From JACJYM01 sp965230495 (GTDB taxonomy: Bacteria > Bacteroidota > Bacteroidia > Chitinophagales > Saprospiraceae): 64,000 bases of DNA. The first letter of the stretch is position 1. Each line of letters starts with the position of its first letter. The DNA is taken from the NCBI GenBank assembly GCA_965230495.1, contig OZ246004.1:2914001-2978000 (forward strand), written 5' to 3'. Shown one piece after another: positions 26,831-36,570 of this stretch. Below the pieces are notes generated by a model, which worked only from the letters and a program-made list of their open reading frames with translations, had not been told where the DNA came from and did no database searches. Position numbers and translations under genes: made by a program.

Positions 26831-28350
26831 TCATTATCTCCACTTATCATCGCCGTCGGTAAAGCAAACTTTGTAACAACCGTAGAATCTACCGCTTCAC
26901 AACCACTACAATCTGTCACCGTCACATAATATGTTGTAGTTTCGTCTGGATTAACAGATATAACAGGTGTTGTTTCTCCTGTACTCCACTCATACGATAC
27001 ATCTCCAGAATTTTCATTCATACTACAACACCCTCCGAAAATTTTGATATCATCGATTTCCCATCCTGACATATTTCCCCCATTATCAACCACACAATAT
27101 CCTCTTAGCTCAAATCTAAAAGTGCTGGATTCAGTAATTGTAAACTCTTCATTTCCAGAAAAATCAAAAGATTCTTCATTCCAATTCAGTTCCGTATCAA
27201 TATTATCTTGAGAAAAGATTAAAAGGTTATTTTTATAAACTCTTATTTGGTATTTAGTATTATAATTGTTAACTCCAGAACTTCCATTTGTTGTTGTCCA
27301 AATTAAAGGAGATTGTTCATAAAAACTCAACTCTGATATACTTCCCACTTCGGAAGGATCAACGGTTATTTCAAACTTTAGTGCTAATGTTTCATCGTAA
27401 TCGTTAGGGTCACAACTAGCTTCTGAAGGTAAACACATTCCTATATTATCTGCTCCCACAAAAGTACAAGAATGTTCTCCTTGATCTCTATAAACATTAG
27501 AAGCACTTACATTAACACATGAGCCAAAACTCACAATATCAGGAACGAATTCAGAATAGTCATTTTGATTATTTTGGTCTTGAGCATTACATTGGTCCAA
27601 CGTCCAATTAACTAGAAGTTCTGTTTCACTCTCTTCACATGAAGAAGGACAAACTGATTCGCCACTTACATTAGCTGTCAAATCATGTTCCTCTCCAACA
27701 CATGCACTTTGTTCAGGTCCAGCATCAACATCCAACTTACTTACTCTTAAATCTATGGTCACTGTAGATATACAATTATCAGAATTTGTATATTCTATTG
27801 TATAAAGGGCTTCTTGATCTTCAGTAATATTATTGAACTCCCAATACGTGGCTGCATCAGGTATATCACTGTAGAAGCCGTTGCTTCCAGAAATATTTAC
27901 ATTGTTAATTCCAACCGATTCTACTCCCATTTTTAAATCAGAGCCAGAACAAACGAAAACAGAATTTGCCTGATAAAAACCATTCCCCTTGTCTACAATA
28001 GGAATAAGGTTCGTGGGCTCTCCTCCATTTAATATTATTCCTTTGGTTTGCACCGGACAGCCGCAATCAGAGTCAGCAATAATGGAATACAATCCAGATC
28101 CCAAATTGTCCAAAATAAGGTTATATGTTCCTTCGGCAATTAGTTGATTACTCTGATCATACACCCAAATCGTTCTCTCACATGAATTATCGTCATCTTG
28201 TGCAAAGATATTAAGGTGTCCATCTTCAACATAGCATGAACTGGGGTGAATCACTTCTTCTAAGAAAAGTTTGCAATCCTGAGTGTTTGCGTTTTTAAAA
28301 ATTAGCATTCCTACTAAAAAAATAAAACAGGTGTAAATTTTTCGGTTCAT
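26794..28350 (-). CDS. N-terminal part of the giant Ig-like repeat surface protein
   Basis: A 518-residue frame with a signal peptide (KIYTCFIFLVGMLIFKN, cleavage near NTQ). It has Ig-like/gliding-motility-type segments to residue 240, the first copy of the Cys-rich domain (about residues 245-440; WTLDQC ... HSC ... YC ... WEIDDIKIFGGCC), an Ig-like unit with SYEWSTGETTPVISV, and the start of the first 71-residue repeat. It stops at a TGA created by a local duplication in the repeat mosaic. With the frame at 21205-26025 it would form one surface protein of roughly 2,400 residues. A TACTTTTG box lies 45 bases upstream. Confidence 0.75.
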   Translation of the reverse strand: MNRKIYTCFIFLVGMLIFKNANTQDCKLFLEEVIHPSSCYVEDGHLNIFAQDDDNSCERTIWVYDQSNQLIAEGTYNLILDNLGSGLYSIIADSDCGCPVQTKGIILNGGEPTNLIPIVDKGNGFYQANSVFVCSGSDLKMGVESVGINNVNISGSNGFYSDIPDAATYWEFNNITEDQEALYTIEYTNSDNCISTVTIDLRVSKLDVDAGPEQSACVGEEHDLTANVSGESVCPSSCEESETELLVNWTLDQCNAQDQNNQNDYSEFVPDIVSFGSCVNVSASNVYRDQGEHSCTFVGADNIGMCLPSEASCDPNDYDETLALKFEITVDPSEVGSISELSFYEQSPLIWTTTNGSSGVNNYNTKYQIRVYKNNLLIFSQDNIDTELNWNEESFDFSGNEEFTITESSTFRFELRGYCVVDNGGNMSGWEIDDIKIFGGCCSMNENSGDVSYEWSTGETTPVISVNPDETTTYYVTVTDCSGCEAVDSTVVTKFALPTAMISGDNELCLGESSELTE

Positions 28351-28394
28351 TTTGTTATCATTAGATTATCAATTGTTGAATGCATAAAGGTTTC

Positions 28395-28402
28395 CAAAAG
28401 TA
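28395..28402 (-). promoter_or_regulatory. Candidate -7 promoter box for the giant repeat-protein gene
   Basis: TACTTTTG on the minus strand matches the Bacteroidota TAnnTTTG consensus and lies about 45 bases upstream of the ATG at 28350. A clear TTTG element at -33 is not seen. Confidence 0.35.
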
Positions 28403-28548
28403 AAAATAATAAAAGGCCTGATTAATAAACCTAGAAGTAAATTTTCTTACAAAAGGAAAGATAAAATTGGATCATATATGTTAGACCTTGGAATAACCTT
28501 AATTACACATTTATAGACCTTTTTAAAATTATTTAATTATAAAAGAAA

Positions 28549-28575
28549 GCGGCAATCTCAAAAAGAGATTGCCGC
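28549..28575 (-). terminator. Intrinsic terminator of the dockerin/HYR-like giant gene
   Basis: The perfect 11-bp inverted repeat GCGGCAATCTC / GAGATTGCCGC has an AAAAA loop. It lies 37 bases past the stop of the gene ending at 28612, with TTTCTTTT following on the minus strand. Confidence 0.85.
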
Positions 28576-28611
28576 CTAATTTGCAAGTAAAATTGAAAAT
28601 TAAAATTAGTG

Positions 28612-31600
28612 TTACTCGAGACTAATCATTTTCTTAGTGTCAGAGTAATTTCCACTTTGTATTTGATAGTAGAATACACCATGACCTCCAAGGGTTTGTT
28701 TATTTATTACAATTGAGTTTTCTCCTTTGGAGAATTCAGAGGAAACATTGTAAATTATTTTTCCAGTTATATCATATATTTCTAAAGAAACCATTCCGCT
28801 TTCTGGCAAGAAAAATTTGATATTCGTCTTGTCATTAAATGGATTTGGCTCATTTTGATAAACAATAAAGTTCTCCACTTTATCAATAGATCTTAAAGCA
28901 TTAAGCTCTACATTATAAGTAGTCAGAGATTCTCCTAAATATACTTCATCAGTAAGAGCATCTTTATCATTAATCATGAGTTTTTCCGAAACATATCCAG
29001 AGGTATTGGCTTTTATCAAAATGTTTATCACATTGCTTCCATTCACACTACCTTCAGGATTTGTAACAGATACTGATACTCCTTCGCCTATAACAATATT
29101 GTTATTTGTAATCTCAAACACATCAGATGTAACATTTACAATTTCAGCATCATAAGTGTTAAATGAAGCTTGGAAACCATAAATATTTGTATTGTCTGAA
29201 ATTCTAAGTTCAACAGTATACTCCTCCCCTGCTTCTAACCACTTATCTTCGTAATCAAGAGTAGTCGTTTTTGAATTTCTTGAAAGCTCACCTGACTTAT
29301 TTGCAGAAATTTCTACTGAGTTATTAACATCACCTATCTTAATAGCCATAAGGTTCTGATCCTGCATATTTTCATGCAAGTCAACGATATTAATTGTCTC
29401 ATCCAACGGCCAAGGATGTTCCTGATCCATAACTGTAGAAGGATCTAAAAATCTCCAGCTGTCATTATTTGGTAATACATCAATTAACCCAAGAATTAAT
29501 TTTCTTAGCTGCACTAAGTCGCTCGCACTAACTTTTTCATCATTCGTTACATCACCTGCTATTCTACTATAAGCATCTTCGAATTTTGACAAGCCCAAAA
29601 TGTGTCTTTGTATTAACACAATATCTAAAGTGCTCACTCCATTCAAGTAATCATCCGTTTTACTTGCCTCAATATTATAATCATAGTTCATTGCTACAAA
29701 ATCAAAAGTATACCCATTTTCCTTATTCAAAGTCTGTTGATTCAAGTCATCTATTGAACCAATTAGGTTTACTTCCGCATTCATAATTTGTTCTCCTGTT
29801 GGAGATAAAACGTTCCCCGCCACACTTACTCTTTGACCTTCTCCACAAGCTCCTTGGTTATCAACAAGATTTAATACCACTGAACAGTAATCCGTATTCA
29901 GCTTTTCATCCCATACAGACATAACAATATCTACTGTTGGTAAATCATTACAATTGAAAACTTTTGCAGAACTGAAAGTTCCAGGAACCCAAAGCTGAGC
30001 ACTACCAGAATTATACTCTGACTGCGAAGCATCTTCTCCCTGACCTTTGAAATAGTGCTCCTGAGTAATCTTATCCAAAACAGGGTGAGCCTGATCAAAG
30101 GTGAACAATAAATCTTCCTGACTTGTACAGTTATCGAATGATCCTAAGTCGAAATCCCTTGCCCAAAGTTCAACTTGACCATTATTCATTAACGCAGAAG
30201 AAATATTTACGCAATATGGAGTAGGAGCCTTCTTGTCAACCACCATAAATGTTGATAAGCAGCTGGTTATATTTCCACAACCATCAGACACCTTCCATGA
30301 AACTCTATGATTATCCATACTTCCCCAAATATCTTCAGGAATCGTAATTTTCACTTCCTCTCCCGAAGAAGTTGGTGCTACATATCTGTCCGGAATACCG
30401 TTACCGTTTGTATCGTTGAAATTACTGTCAAAACTTGGTAAGAAACTAGAAAACTCATATTCCCATGTTCCATCTCCCCATAAATCTACTAAAACAGTCC
30501 ACTTCAACCAATCACTTGCACAATCACCGTTGTCCATAGCTGAATTCGTCAACATCAAGTTTCTTGTTTCACATTTGTCTCCATCATTATCTACATCTCC
30601 ATTATCATCCACTTCATACATTTTTGGATCGCAATCATCAATAACTGGAGCTTCGTCATCCAATACTTTTATTACTTGGTAGTGATCCCAAATTCCATCA
30701 TTCCCAAATCCATTTGGTTCGTATTGGCACCAATCAATAACTGTCCAATGATTGATAATCTTATAACATGCTCCATCTTCAAATTGGAAAGTGTCAGATT
30801 CGATACTATATCCAATTAAATCACAAGGACCTGCAGACCATGTTGGTTTACCAGAGTTTGGAAGATTGGTACAGTCTGTTGTCATATCATTAGGCCAAAC
30901 AATGTCGTCTCCATCAAATGGATCCTCTGCTGTCTTATTGATTCTTTGAATACAAAATATTTCCGGAGAGTTAACTATGCTCCATCTTCTCAATACATAT
31001 CCTGCTCCACATCCATCTAAGTACTCAATGTCAGAATAAGTTGTTTCAAGCGTCAAACAATTAGAAGAGGCCGTCGCTTCCCCAACTAGATCTAAGTCAT
31101 CACAGTCATCTTCACAACTTATTGTTATTTCAGGAGGACAAACTATCTGAGGTGGAAGCTTATCTTCTACTCTTACATATGCCCATGTTTCATTATAGTT
31201 GTCTCCAGAACTTCCAAAGTTTCCATCTAAATCAGCATCATCCCATACTCTCATCCAAACTTTTACGATTCCGTAAGCTATCGTTCCTTCAACATCCGTT
31301 AAATCAGAACAGCAGAATTTAACAAAAGCCCCTCCATCAGGATCGTATGAAGAGCTATTTGGGTTAGAACTACCATCAAATGAATGTCCATCATCATTAT
31401 AAGTTAAATTACCTGTATAACCACATCCATCTTCATCCTTAGTAGGATCTTCTTCTCTTCTTATTTCTATATGAACATCTGTACATCCATCATGAGATCC
31501 GTTATCTACACTTGCTGCATATAACTTAGCTATTCCTTCTCCGTCTCCAGAGTTGGTTAGAGATATTACAATATTTTGTTTAGCTACTGCTATTGGAGCT

Positions 31601-32823
31601 GTCAAATCTAACACCTCAACTGTAACGTCTTCTACCGTAGTATTGCCACAACAATCTTCCGCAATGTACTGGAAAGTATGAGTTCCTTTTGGAGCTCCTT
31701 GTACCAAATATAATCCTTCGGTAACATCAAAAGTAATCGATACACCTATAGGCCCATTTACTGTATAGCTCACATCATCTGAACAATTATCATGTAAAAT
31801 ATCTGGATAAGGCATATGGAAATTTGCTATACATCCCCAAGGGTCTACACTTTTAGTAAATCCTTCAACACTAATAGTAGGTGCCTCAGAATCAGATGCC
31901 TTAATTATCTGAACCAAATTTTGAGACTCTCCAGTACACCAATCCAGTATCAACCAATTTCTAATAATCTTTACACTATTTGTACATTCCGAACCGCATG
32001 CTGGTAATTCCGTATCAGTTTTTCCAGAAACAAGATTGCAAAGATTTCCGTTCAATGGAGTACCATTTACTGTTGGATAAGCATAAGTTAATGCTGTTTC
32101 GTAACCTACGATAGGTGTAAAGTGCTCCACAATAGCCGGCATAGAGGTATTCGCTCCACATGACAACTCTACAGGATTAACCGGAGGTGTCACATCTGTT
32201 AATTGAACAGGTTCTAAAATGAATTCAGAAACACATTCTGTCGATTGATTACCATAAGCATCATTAAACAAATATGTTCTTCTGATTAGCTTAGAACCAC
32301 ATCCATTATCAATTACTTCGTGCGCCATGTTGACAGACATAGGTCCGCAGTTTTCCTCTACTACAGGAGTAGGAACTGCGAAAAGGTTATCAACTATGGC
32401 TTCTTCGTCCGTACATAAAAATGTACAGTCAGGATCCGTATTGCCCACAGGACATGGACAAGTAATAACTTGAGGTGCTAATTTGTCTTCTACAACAATA
32501 TCGCCCCAACAACTATTATTCGTGTTAGTATTAGTTACTGTCACTGAATAAGTACCCGGAGTTGTAACAGTTGTGCCAGTGACCCCCGAGATGTCAACGA
32601 CAAATTCTGATAGATCACTTGATTCATCTTCTCCTTCCAAAATCATAGCTGGAGTAATTTCTGCCTCGCAATTCTCATCCAGTGAAACCTGAACGGAGTC
32701 ATTACAAGCCATACTTTGAGCAGTAAGTGAACTATTAAAATAAATTGAAAAAGCGAAGGCTAAGAACATGTACCAAATAGATACACGTCGCCTTCCATGA
32801 TTGTAAAAATCGGTTCTTACCAT
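28612..32823 (-). CDS. Giant T9SS surface protein with HYR-like modules and a dockerin-like pair
   Basis: This 1,403-residue protein has a long signal region (residues 1-36, ends LTAQ). Most of it is a series of HYR/Ig-like modules marked by phrases such as VEDKLAPQVITCP, LSCGANTSMP, VEDKLPPQIVCPPEI and VDKKAPTPYC, each module rich in Cys and Asp. At about residues 1055-1115 a dockerin-like pair of Ca-binding helices appears (GVSTLDIVLIQRHILGL; DLVQLRKLILGL; nearby GDVTNDEKVSASD). The T9SS tail begins near residue 1325 (FIVYQNEPNPFNDKTNIKF). Such proteins are typical of Saprospiria-like Bacteroidota and are probably adhesins or sheath components. It has its own terminator. Confidence 0.85.
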   Translation of the reverse strand: MVRTDFYNHGRRRVSIWYMFLAFAFSIYFNSSLTAQSMACNDSVQVSLDENCEAEITPAMILEGEDESSDLSEFVVDISGVTGTTVTTPGTYSVTVTNTNTNNSCWGDIVVEDKLAPQVITCPCPVGNTDPDCTFLCTDEEAIVDNLFAVPTPVVEENCGPMSVNMAHEVIDNGCGSKLIRRTYLFNDAYGNQSTECVSEFILEPVQLTDVTPPVNPVELSCGANTSMPAIVEHFTPIVGYETALTYAYPTVNGTPLNGNLCNLVSGKTDTELPACGSECTNSVKIIRNWLILDWCTGESQNLVQIIKASDSEAPTISVEGFTKSVDPWGCIANFHMPYPDILHDNCSDDVSYTVNGPIGVSITFDVTEGLYLVQGAPKGTHTFQYIAEDCCGNTTVEDVTVEVLDLTAPIAVAKQNIVISLTNSGDGEGIAKLYAASVDNGSHDGCTDVHIEIRREEDPTKDEDGCGYTGNLTYNDDGHSFDGSSNPNSSSYDPDGGAFVKFCCSDLTDVEGTIAYGIVKVWMRVWDDADLDGNFGSSGDNYNETWAYVRVEDKLPPQIVCPPEITISCEDDCDDLDLVGEATASSNCLTLETTYSDIEYLDGCGAGYVLRRWSIVNSPEIFCIQRINKTAEDPFDGDDIVWPNDMTTDCTNLPNSGKPTWSAGPCDLIGYSIESDTFQFEDGACYKIINHWTVIDWCQYEPNGFGNDGIWDHYQVIKVLDDEAPVIDDCDPKMYEVDDNGDVDNDGDKCETRNLMLTNSAMDNGDCASDWLKWTVLVDLWGDGTWEYEFSSFLPSFDSNFNDTNGNGIPDRYVAPTSSGEEVKITIPEDIWGSMDNHRVSWKVSDGCGNITSCLSTFMVVDKKAPTPYCVNISSALMNNGQVELWARDFDLGSFDNCTSQEDLLFTFDQAHPVLDKITQEHYFKGQGEDASQSEYNSGSAQLWVPGTFSSAKVFNCNDLPTVDIVMSVWDEKLNTDYCSVVLNLVDNQGACGEGQRVSVAGNVLSPTGEQIMNAEVNLIGSIDDLNQQTLNKENGYTFDFVAMNYDYNIEASKTDDYLNGVSTLDIVLIQRHILGLSKFEDAYSRIAGDVTNDEKVSASDLVQLRKLILGLIDVLPNNDSWRFLDPSTVMDQEHPWPLDETINIVDLHENMQDQNLMAIKIGDVNNSVEISANKSGELSRNSKTTTLDYEDKWLEAGEEYTVELRISDNTNIYGFQASFNTYDAEIVNVTSDVFEITNNNIVIGEGVSVSVTNPEGSVNGSNVINILIKANTSGYVSEKLMINDKDALTDEVYLGESLTTYNVELNALRSIDKVENFIVYQNEPNPFNDKTNIKFFLPESGMVSLEIYDITGKIIYNVSSEFSKGENSIVINKQTLGGHGVFYYQIQSGNYSDTKKMISLE

Positions 32824-33011
32824 GGGTAAAAAGTTTTAGTTATTAAAAGAGTTTTTTGAGTTCAGTCAAATTAAGGACTCTTCTTAACTAAAAAGGGTGG
32901 GAAAACGATGTAAAGGTAAGTCGTTTTAATTTGCTTTAAAAAATATAAGTCTCGGTATTTTTTGTATATAATTTTTATTTATTCGTATTCTGATAGTATT
33001 CATCGTATAGA

Positions 33012-33506
33012 TTATTCTAAGCTCATTTTTACATCCAAACTATCCTGAATAAAATGGTGAATGGAAAAAGTTTCTTCAGCACCTAGTTTTTGGCCAATCT
33101 GTCCACTTACATATAAGGCAAGTAATAGTATAATTAATACCGGAAGTACCCAAAGAATAGGGGCTTCCTTGCCCAAGGAAACATTAGAAAAACCAAAAAT
33201 TGAAATAAAAAAAATAGCCACAATTATTATAGTGTACGCAAAAACAAAAATAGTCCAAACATTTGGGTTAGGTCCATAAAGACCATGGATTACCGTTCCT
33301 TCCTCTGATTCCTCAATATTTAAATTACACTGAGGAGACCAAAAGTGTCTTTTATCTTCTAGGATAGAAATAACCAAATGATTTTTTCTTCCCGATACTT
33401 TTAATTCAGTGTCTGATTTCAACTTAGATCTTAAAACGTCATTAATTTCATCAATAGATTTATCTGATTTGAATTCAAATCTTGGCCTTACTCTAAAACT
33501 TGTCAT
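33012..33506 (-). CDS. Hypothetical membrane protein with two helices
   Basis: A 164-residue protein. The N-terminal 80 residues are soluble (RVRPRFEFKSDKSIDEIND; HFWSPQCNLNIEE). Two membrane helices follow at about residues 82-105 and 115-135, and a short cytoplasmic tail ends the protein. I do not recognise a named family, though the layout is common among Bacteroidota hypothetical proteins. It is divergent from the outer membrane barrel gene at 33586 and stands alone after a gap of nearly 200 bases. Confidence 0.7.
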   Translation of the reverse strand: MTSFRVRPRFEFKSDKSIDEINDVLRSKLKSDTELKVSGRKNHLVISILEDKRHFWSPQCNLNIEESEEGTVIHGLYGPNPNVWTIFVFAYTIIIVAIFFISIFGFSNVSLGKEAPILWVLPVLIILLLALYVSGQIGQKLGAEETFSIHHFIQDSLDVKMSLE

Positions 33507-33585
33507 AATACTGTCTATTTTGATAATATAGCTGTTTCCTAAGCTAGTCTTAAAATACTATTTTTGATTCAAAATACTGTGAGAA

Positions 33586-34284
33586 ATGCTTAATTACTTA
33601 AAAATAATAGTTTTCATTTTTTTTCTTCCCAATTTGGTAGTGTCGCAATCTTACTGGTTTGGGGCCAAAAGTGGACTAGGGCTTAATACTCAAAAGTGGG
33701 ACGATTTTAGTAATAGAGACTTTCTCCTTTCTCCTTTTGGCGATGTTTTTTTGGAATCCTTCAATGATCAAAATGTATTATATGCTCAACTAGGCTATCA
33801 TATACGAGGTAGTTCCGTCCGGTTCAGAACATTTCAAGGACTCTCTGATATCACAGAAGGATTTAAGTTCAAAAACCTTGTATTGGAGCTCGGAGCTAAA
33901 AAATTCTACGGCAATACTCAAGATAAATTTAGACCTTTTCTGATTTTAGGGATACGAGGAGAATACACCTTGGGTACTAATCTTGACGATTTTGCTTCTT
34001 ATAATTCTGCTTTTTTCCCATTTGATGAGTACGTTAGAAAAATTAATTACGGGGTTAGTTTTGGTGGTGGTTATGAGTGGTTTGCAAGTGAATTCCAGAA
34101 ATTATTTATTGAAGTATCGGTCAATCCAGATTTTTCCTATCAATACGATCAACCGATTATTCAAGATGTTATTAATCCTATCACTAATCAAATAATGGAC
34201 TTGCCCACCCGTACCATTCGTAATTTGAGTTTTGAAATAAAGATTGGAATGAAGTTTCTTAGAAAAGTAGTTTATGTCAATTGA
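33586..34284 (+). CDS. Outer membrane beta-barrel protein (porin-like, T9SS-era 'OMP_b-brl' type)
   Basis: This 232-residue protein has a signal peptide (IIVFIFFLPNLVVSQ). Alternating amphipathic strands follow (SYWFGAKSGLGLNTQKW; VLELGAKKFYG; FLILGIRGEYTLG; YGVSFGGGYEW; FEIKIGMKFL), fitting an eight-stranded barrel. The function is unknown. It precedes the AIM24 gene by 85 bases in the same direction. Confidence 0.7.
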   Translation: MLNYLKIIVFIFFLPNLVVSQSYWFGAKSGLGLNTQKWDDFSNRDFLLSPFGDVFLESFNDQNVLYAQLGYHIRGSSVRFRTFQGLSDITEGFKFKNLVLELGAKKFYGNTQDKFRPFLILGIRGEYTLGTNLDDFASYNSAFFPFDEYVRKINYGVSFGGGYEWFASEFQKLFIEVSVNPDFSYQYDQPIIQDVINPITNQIMDLPTRTIRNLSFEIKIGMKFLRKVVYVN

Positions 34285-34369
34285 TAAATCGTTTATCCTA
34301 TTAATTGGATTATTGATCTATTTTTCATTGTTCTAAAATAGATTATGTAATAGTTTTAAAACAAAAACA

Positions 34370-35164
34370 ATGGAAGAAACACACATTATTGATTACAAAA
34401 TCTTCGGTGAAGAAATGCAATATGTTGAAATTGAATTAGATCCCAATGAAACTGTGATTGCCGAGCCAGGAAGTATGTTAATGATGGATGATAGTATTAC
34501 GATGGAAACCATTTTCGGCGATGGCAGTAATCAGGATAAAGGAATCTTTGGTAAGATACTAAGTGCCGGAAAAAGAGTCTTGACCGGAGAAAAACTATTT
34601 ATGACTGCATTTACTCATACGGGATATGACAAAGCTCAGGTTTCTTTTGCTTCTCCATATCCTGGAAAAATAATACCTCTTGAACTTGATAAGCTCGAAG
34701 GAAAAATAGTTTGTCAAAAAGACGCCTTTCTCTGTGCCGCTAAAGGGGTAAGTGTTGGAATAGAGTTTAGCAAAAAACTAGGGCGAGGTTTTTTTGGTGG
34801 TGAAGGTTTTATTATGCAAAAATTAGAGGGTGATGGTCTGGCATTTATGCATGCAGGAGGTTATATCGTTGAAAAGTATCTAGAACCAGGTGAAGTTCTT
34901 CGTGTTGATACAGGGTGTCTAGTTGCCTTCACCAGAGACGTACATTATGACATAGAGTTTGTAGGAGGAATCAAAAACACTCTTTTCGGAGGAGAGGGTT
35001 TATTTTTTGCCACCCTTCAAGGTCCAGGTAAGGTCTGGATTCAAACCCTTCCTATAAGTAGACTTTCAGATCGAATCATGGGGCATGCAGGTGGGTATAG
35101 CAAAAGAGGCGAGGGAAGTATTCTAGGTGGTCTAGGGGACTTATTAGACGGAGATGGGTTCTAA
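34370..35164 (+). CDS. AIM24 / TIGR00266 family protein
   Basis: This 264-residue protein belongs to the AIM24 family. Motifs are VEIELDPNETVIAEPGSMLMMDD, in shortened form EPGSMLMM, then GEKLFMTAFTH, the central GRGFFGGEGFIMQKLEGDG and its C-terminal echo FGGEGLFFATLQGPGKVWIQTLP. The fold is a double-stranded beta-helix. The mitochondrial homologue affects inner membrane architecture; bacterial members have no established function. It has no signal peptide and is presumably cytoplasmic. Confidence 0.92.
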   Translation: MEETHIIDYKIFGEEMQYVEIELDPNETVIAEPGSMLMMDDSITMETIFGDGSNQDKGIFGKILSAGKRVLTGEKLFMTAFTHTGYDKAQVSFASPYPGKIIPLELDKLEGKIVCQKDAFLCAAKGVSVGIEFSKKLGRGFFGGEGFIMQKLEGDGLAFMHAGGYIVEKYLEPGEVLRVDTGCLVAFTRDVHYDIEFVGGIKNTLFGGEGLFFATLQGPGKVWIQTLPISRLSDRIMGHAGGYSKRGEGSILGGLGDLLDGDGF

Positions 35165-35196
35165 ATGTTAAAATTCCTGTGAATTACAATATTAAC

Positions 35197-35262
35197 TAAG
35201 AGGTTCGGGTTTACTTATTAATTCTGACTTAAAATTTTTTACTTTTTAACGAAAACCTCTTA
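35197..35262 (+). promoter_or_regulatory. Inverted repeat covering the start of the TIGR03790-type gene
   Basis: TAAGAGGTT (35197-35205) and AACCTCTTA (35254-35262) form a perfect 9-bp dyad with a 48-base spacer. The right arm reaches the first base of the ATG, so in the mRNA it could mask the ribosome site, or it may be an operator. This is inference. Confidence 0.35.
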
Positions 35263-36542
35263 TGAAATACTTGTTTTTCCTGATTTTACCTTTTCAGTTT
35301 TTTGCTCAAAACTATGATGATGTTTTAGTAATTATTAATTCTAATAGCAGTCAATCCATTGAAATAGGATCCTATTTCTCATCGCTGAGAAATCTGCCTC
35401 AAATAAATCAATTCGAATATCCTTTCGAAACGGGAAAAGATATATCTGTGTCTGATTTTAATGCTTTCAAAAACACTATTAGAAATTATTTACAGGAGAA
35501 CGAGATATCCGAACAAATAAACTACGTAGTAAGCACTATTGATTGCCCTTTCAATATCGATACTTCAATTCATGGAGTGGCAAATATAAAGCCTTCTTTT
35601 GAGCACTCGATCATGCTACTCAACCAAGACAATCTTTTTGATAGTTTTCTAGCTTATAGTGAAGATAATTCTGAATCAAATTTTAGTTCTCAGGCTTTTA
35701 ATCATTATTTGTCGTCAAGATTAGATGGTCCAAATGTTCAATCTATAAAGAGAATGATTGACAATAGGGATGAGGAATTAATAATTGGAGATATAAATCC
35801 TATAGGTCTTGATTATGTAGCTAACGAAGTCACTTCTTCTAATGTTAAACAAGCACTATTGAATAAGTTGCTTGCTTTATCAGAGTTGTTAAATGAAAAT
35901 AATATTTCTAATAGAATTGATAGTGCTGATATTGCCATTTCTTCAGGTAGATATTCCACGTATCTCTATTATGGAATGCCTACAGAAGATATCGATAACC
36001 AAGCCGATATCGATAATGGAGGTTTATCTATTGTTTATACATGTAATTCTACCGATACTGAATCTGATCAATTTAATATATCTGTTTTCGATATACTTGA
36101 AAAAGGTGGGAAAATGGCTGTTGGAGCCAACACATGCGTATACGTTAATAGTTATGATTTTGACAATTTCTTTAAGCGTTTATTTCTTCAAAACGAAAAA
36201 TTCAATGTAGCCGAAGCTTTCCACTTTGCTGATAAAAATACGGCAACCGTTCTTTTCGGAGACCCAAAAACTAGAATTTCTTATTCGTTGAGTTCTTTAG
36301 ATGAATTAGTTGAAGATGATGATATTTTAGTTTATCCTACGTTGGCTCAAGACGTTTTAAATGTTAATGGTATTAAAGGTAAGTATTCCTATAAAATATT
36401 TGATGTCAATGGCAAAGTTCTAATTAATAAAAATTCTGAGGCCCCACATATTTCTATTTCCCATTTATCAAGTAATAACTATTTTATTCTTATTCAAAAT
36501 CATAAACACTATAAGGTGCTAAAATTTCAAAAAATAGATTAG
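35262..36542 (+). CDS. TIGR03790-like secreted protein with T9SS tail
   Basis: The 426-residue protein has a signal peptide (MKYLFFLILPFQFFAQ). The domain begins NYDDVLVIINSNSSQSIEIG and contains INYVVSTIDCPFNID, SSRLDGP and later GGKMAVGANTCVY and ATVLFGDPKTRIS. These are typical of the TIGR03790 group of secreted proteins, which resembles caspase/gingipain-like folds and has no proven activity. The T9SS tail starts near residue 350 (DDILVYPTLAQDVLNVNG). The product is probably released or surface-bound. It converges on the anti-sigma/barrel gene with 28 bases between stops. Confidence 0.7.
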   Translation: MKYLFFLILPFQFFAQNYDDVLVIINSNSSQSIEIGSYFSSLRNLPQINQFEYPFETGKDISVSDFNAFKNTIRNYLQENEISEQINYVVSTIDCPFNIDTSIHGVANIKPSFEHSIMLLNQDNLFDSFLAYSEDNSESNFSSQAFNHYLSSRLDGPNVQSIKRMIDNRDEELIIGDINPIGLDYVANEVTSSNVKQALLNKLLALSELLNENNISNRIDSADIAISSGRYSTYLYYGMPTEDIDNQADIDNGGLSIVYTCNSTDTESDQFNISVFDILEKGGKMAVGANTCVYVNSYDFDNFFKRLFLQNEKFNVAEAFHFADKNTATVLFGDPKTRISYSLSSLDELVEDDDILVYPTLAQDVLNVNGIKGKYSYKIFDVNGKVLINKNSEAPHISISHLSSNNYFILIQNHKHYKVLKFQKID

Positions 36543-36570
36543 TATTTTCTAATCTCATTGTTGTCTAGGT

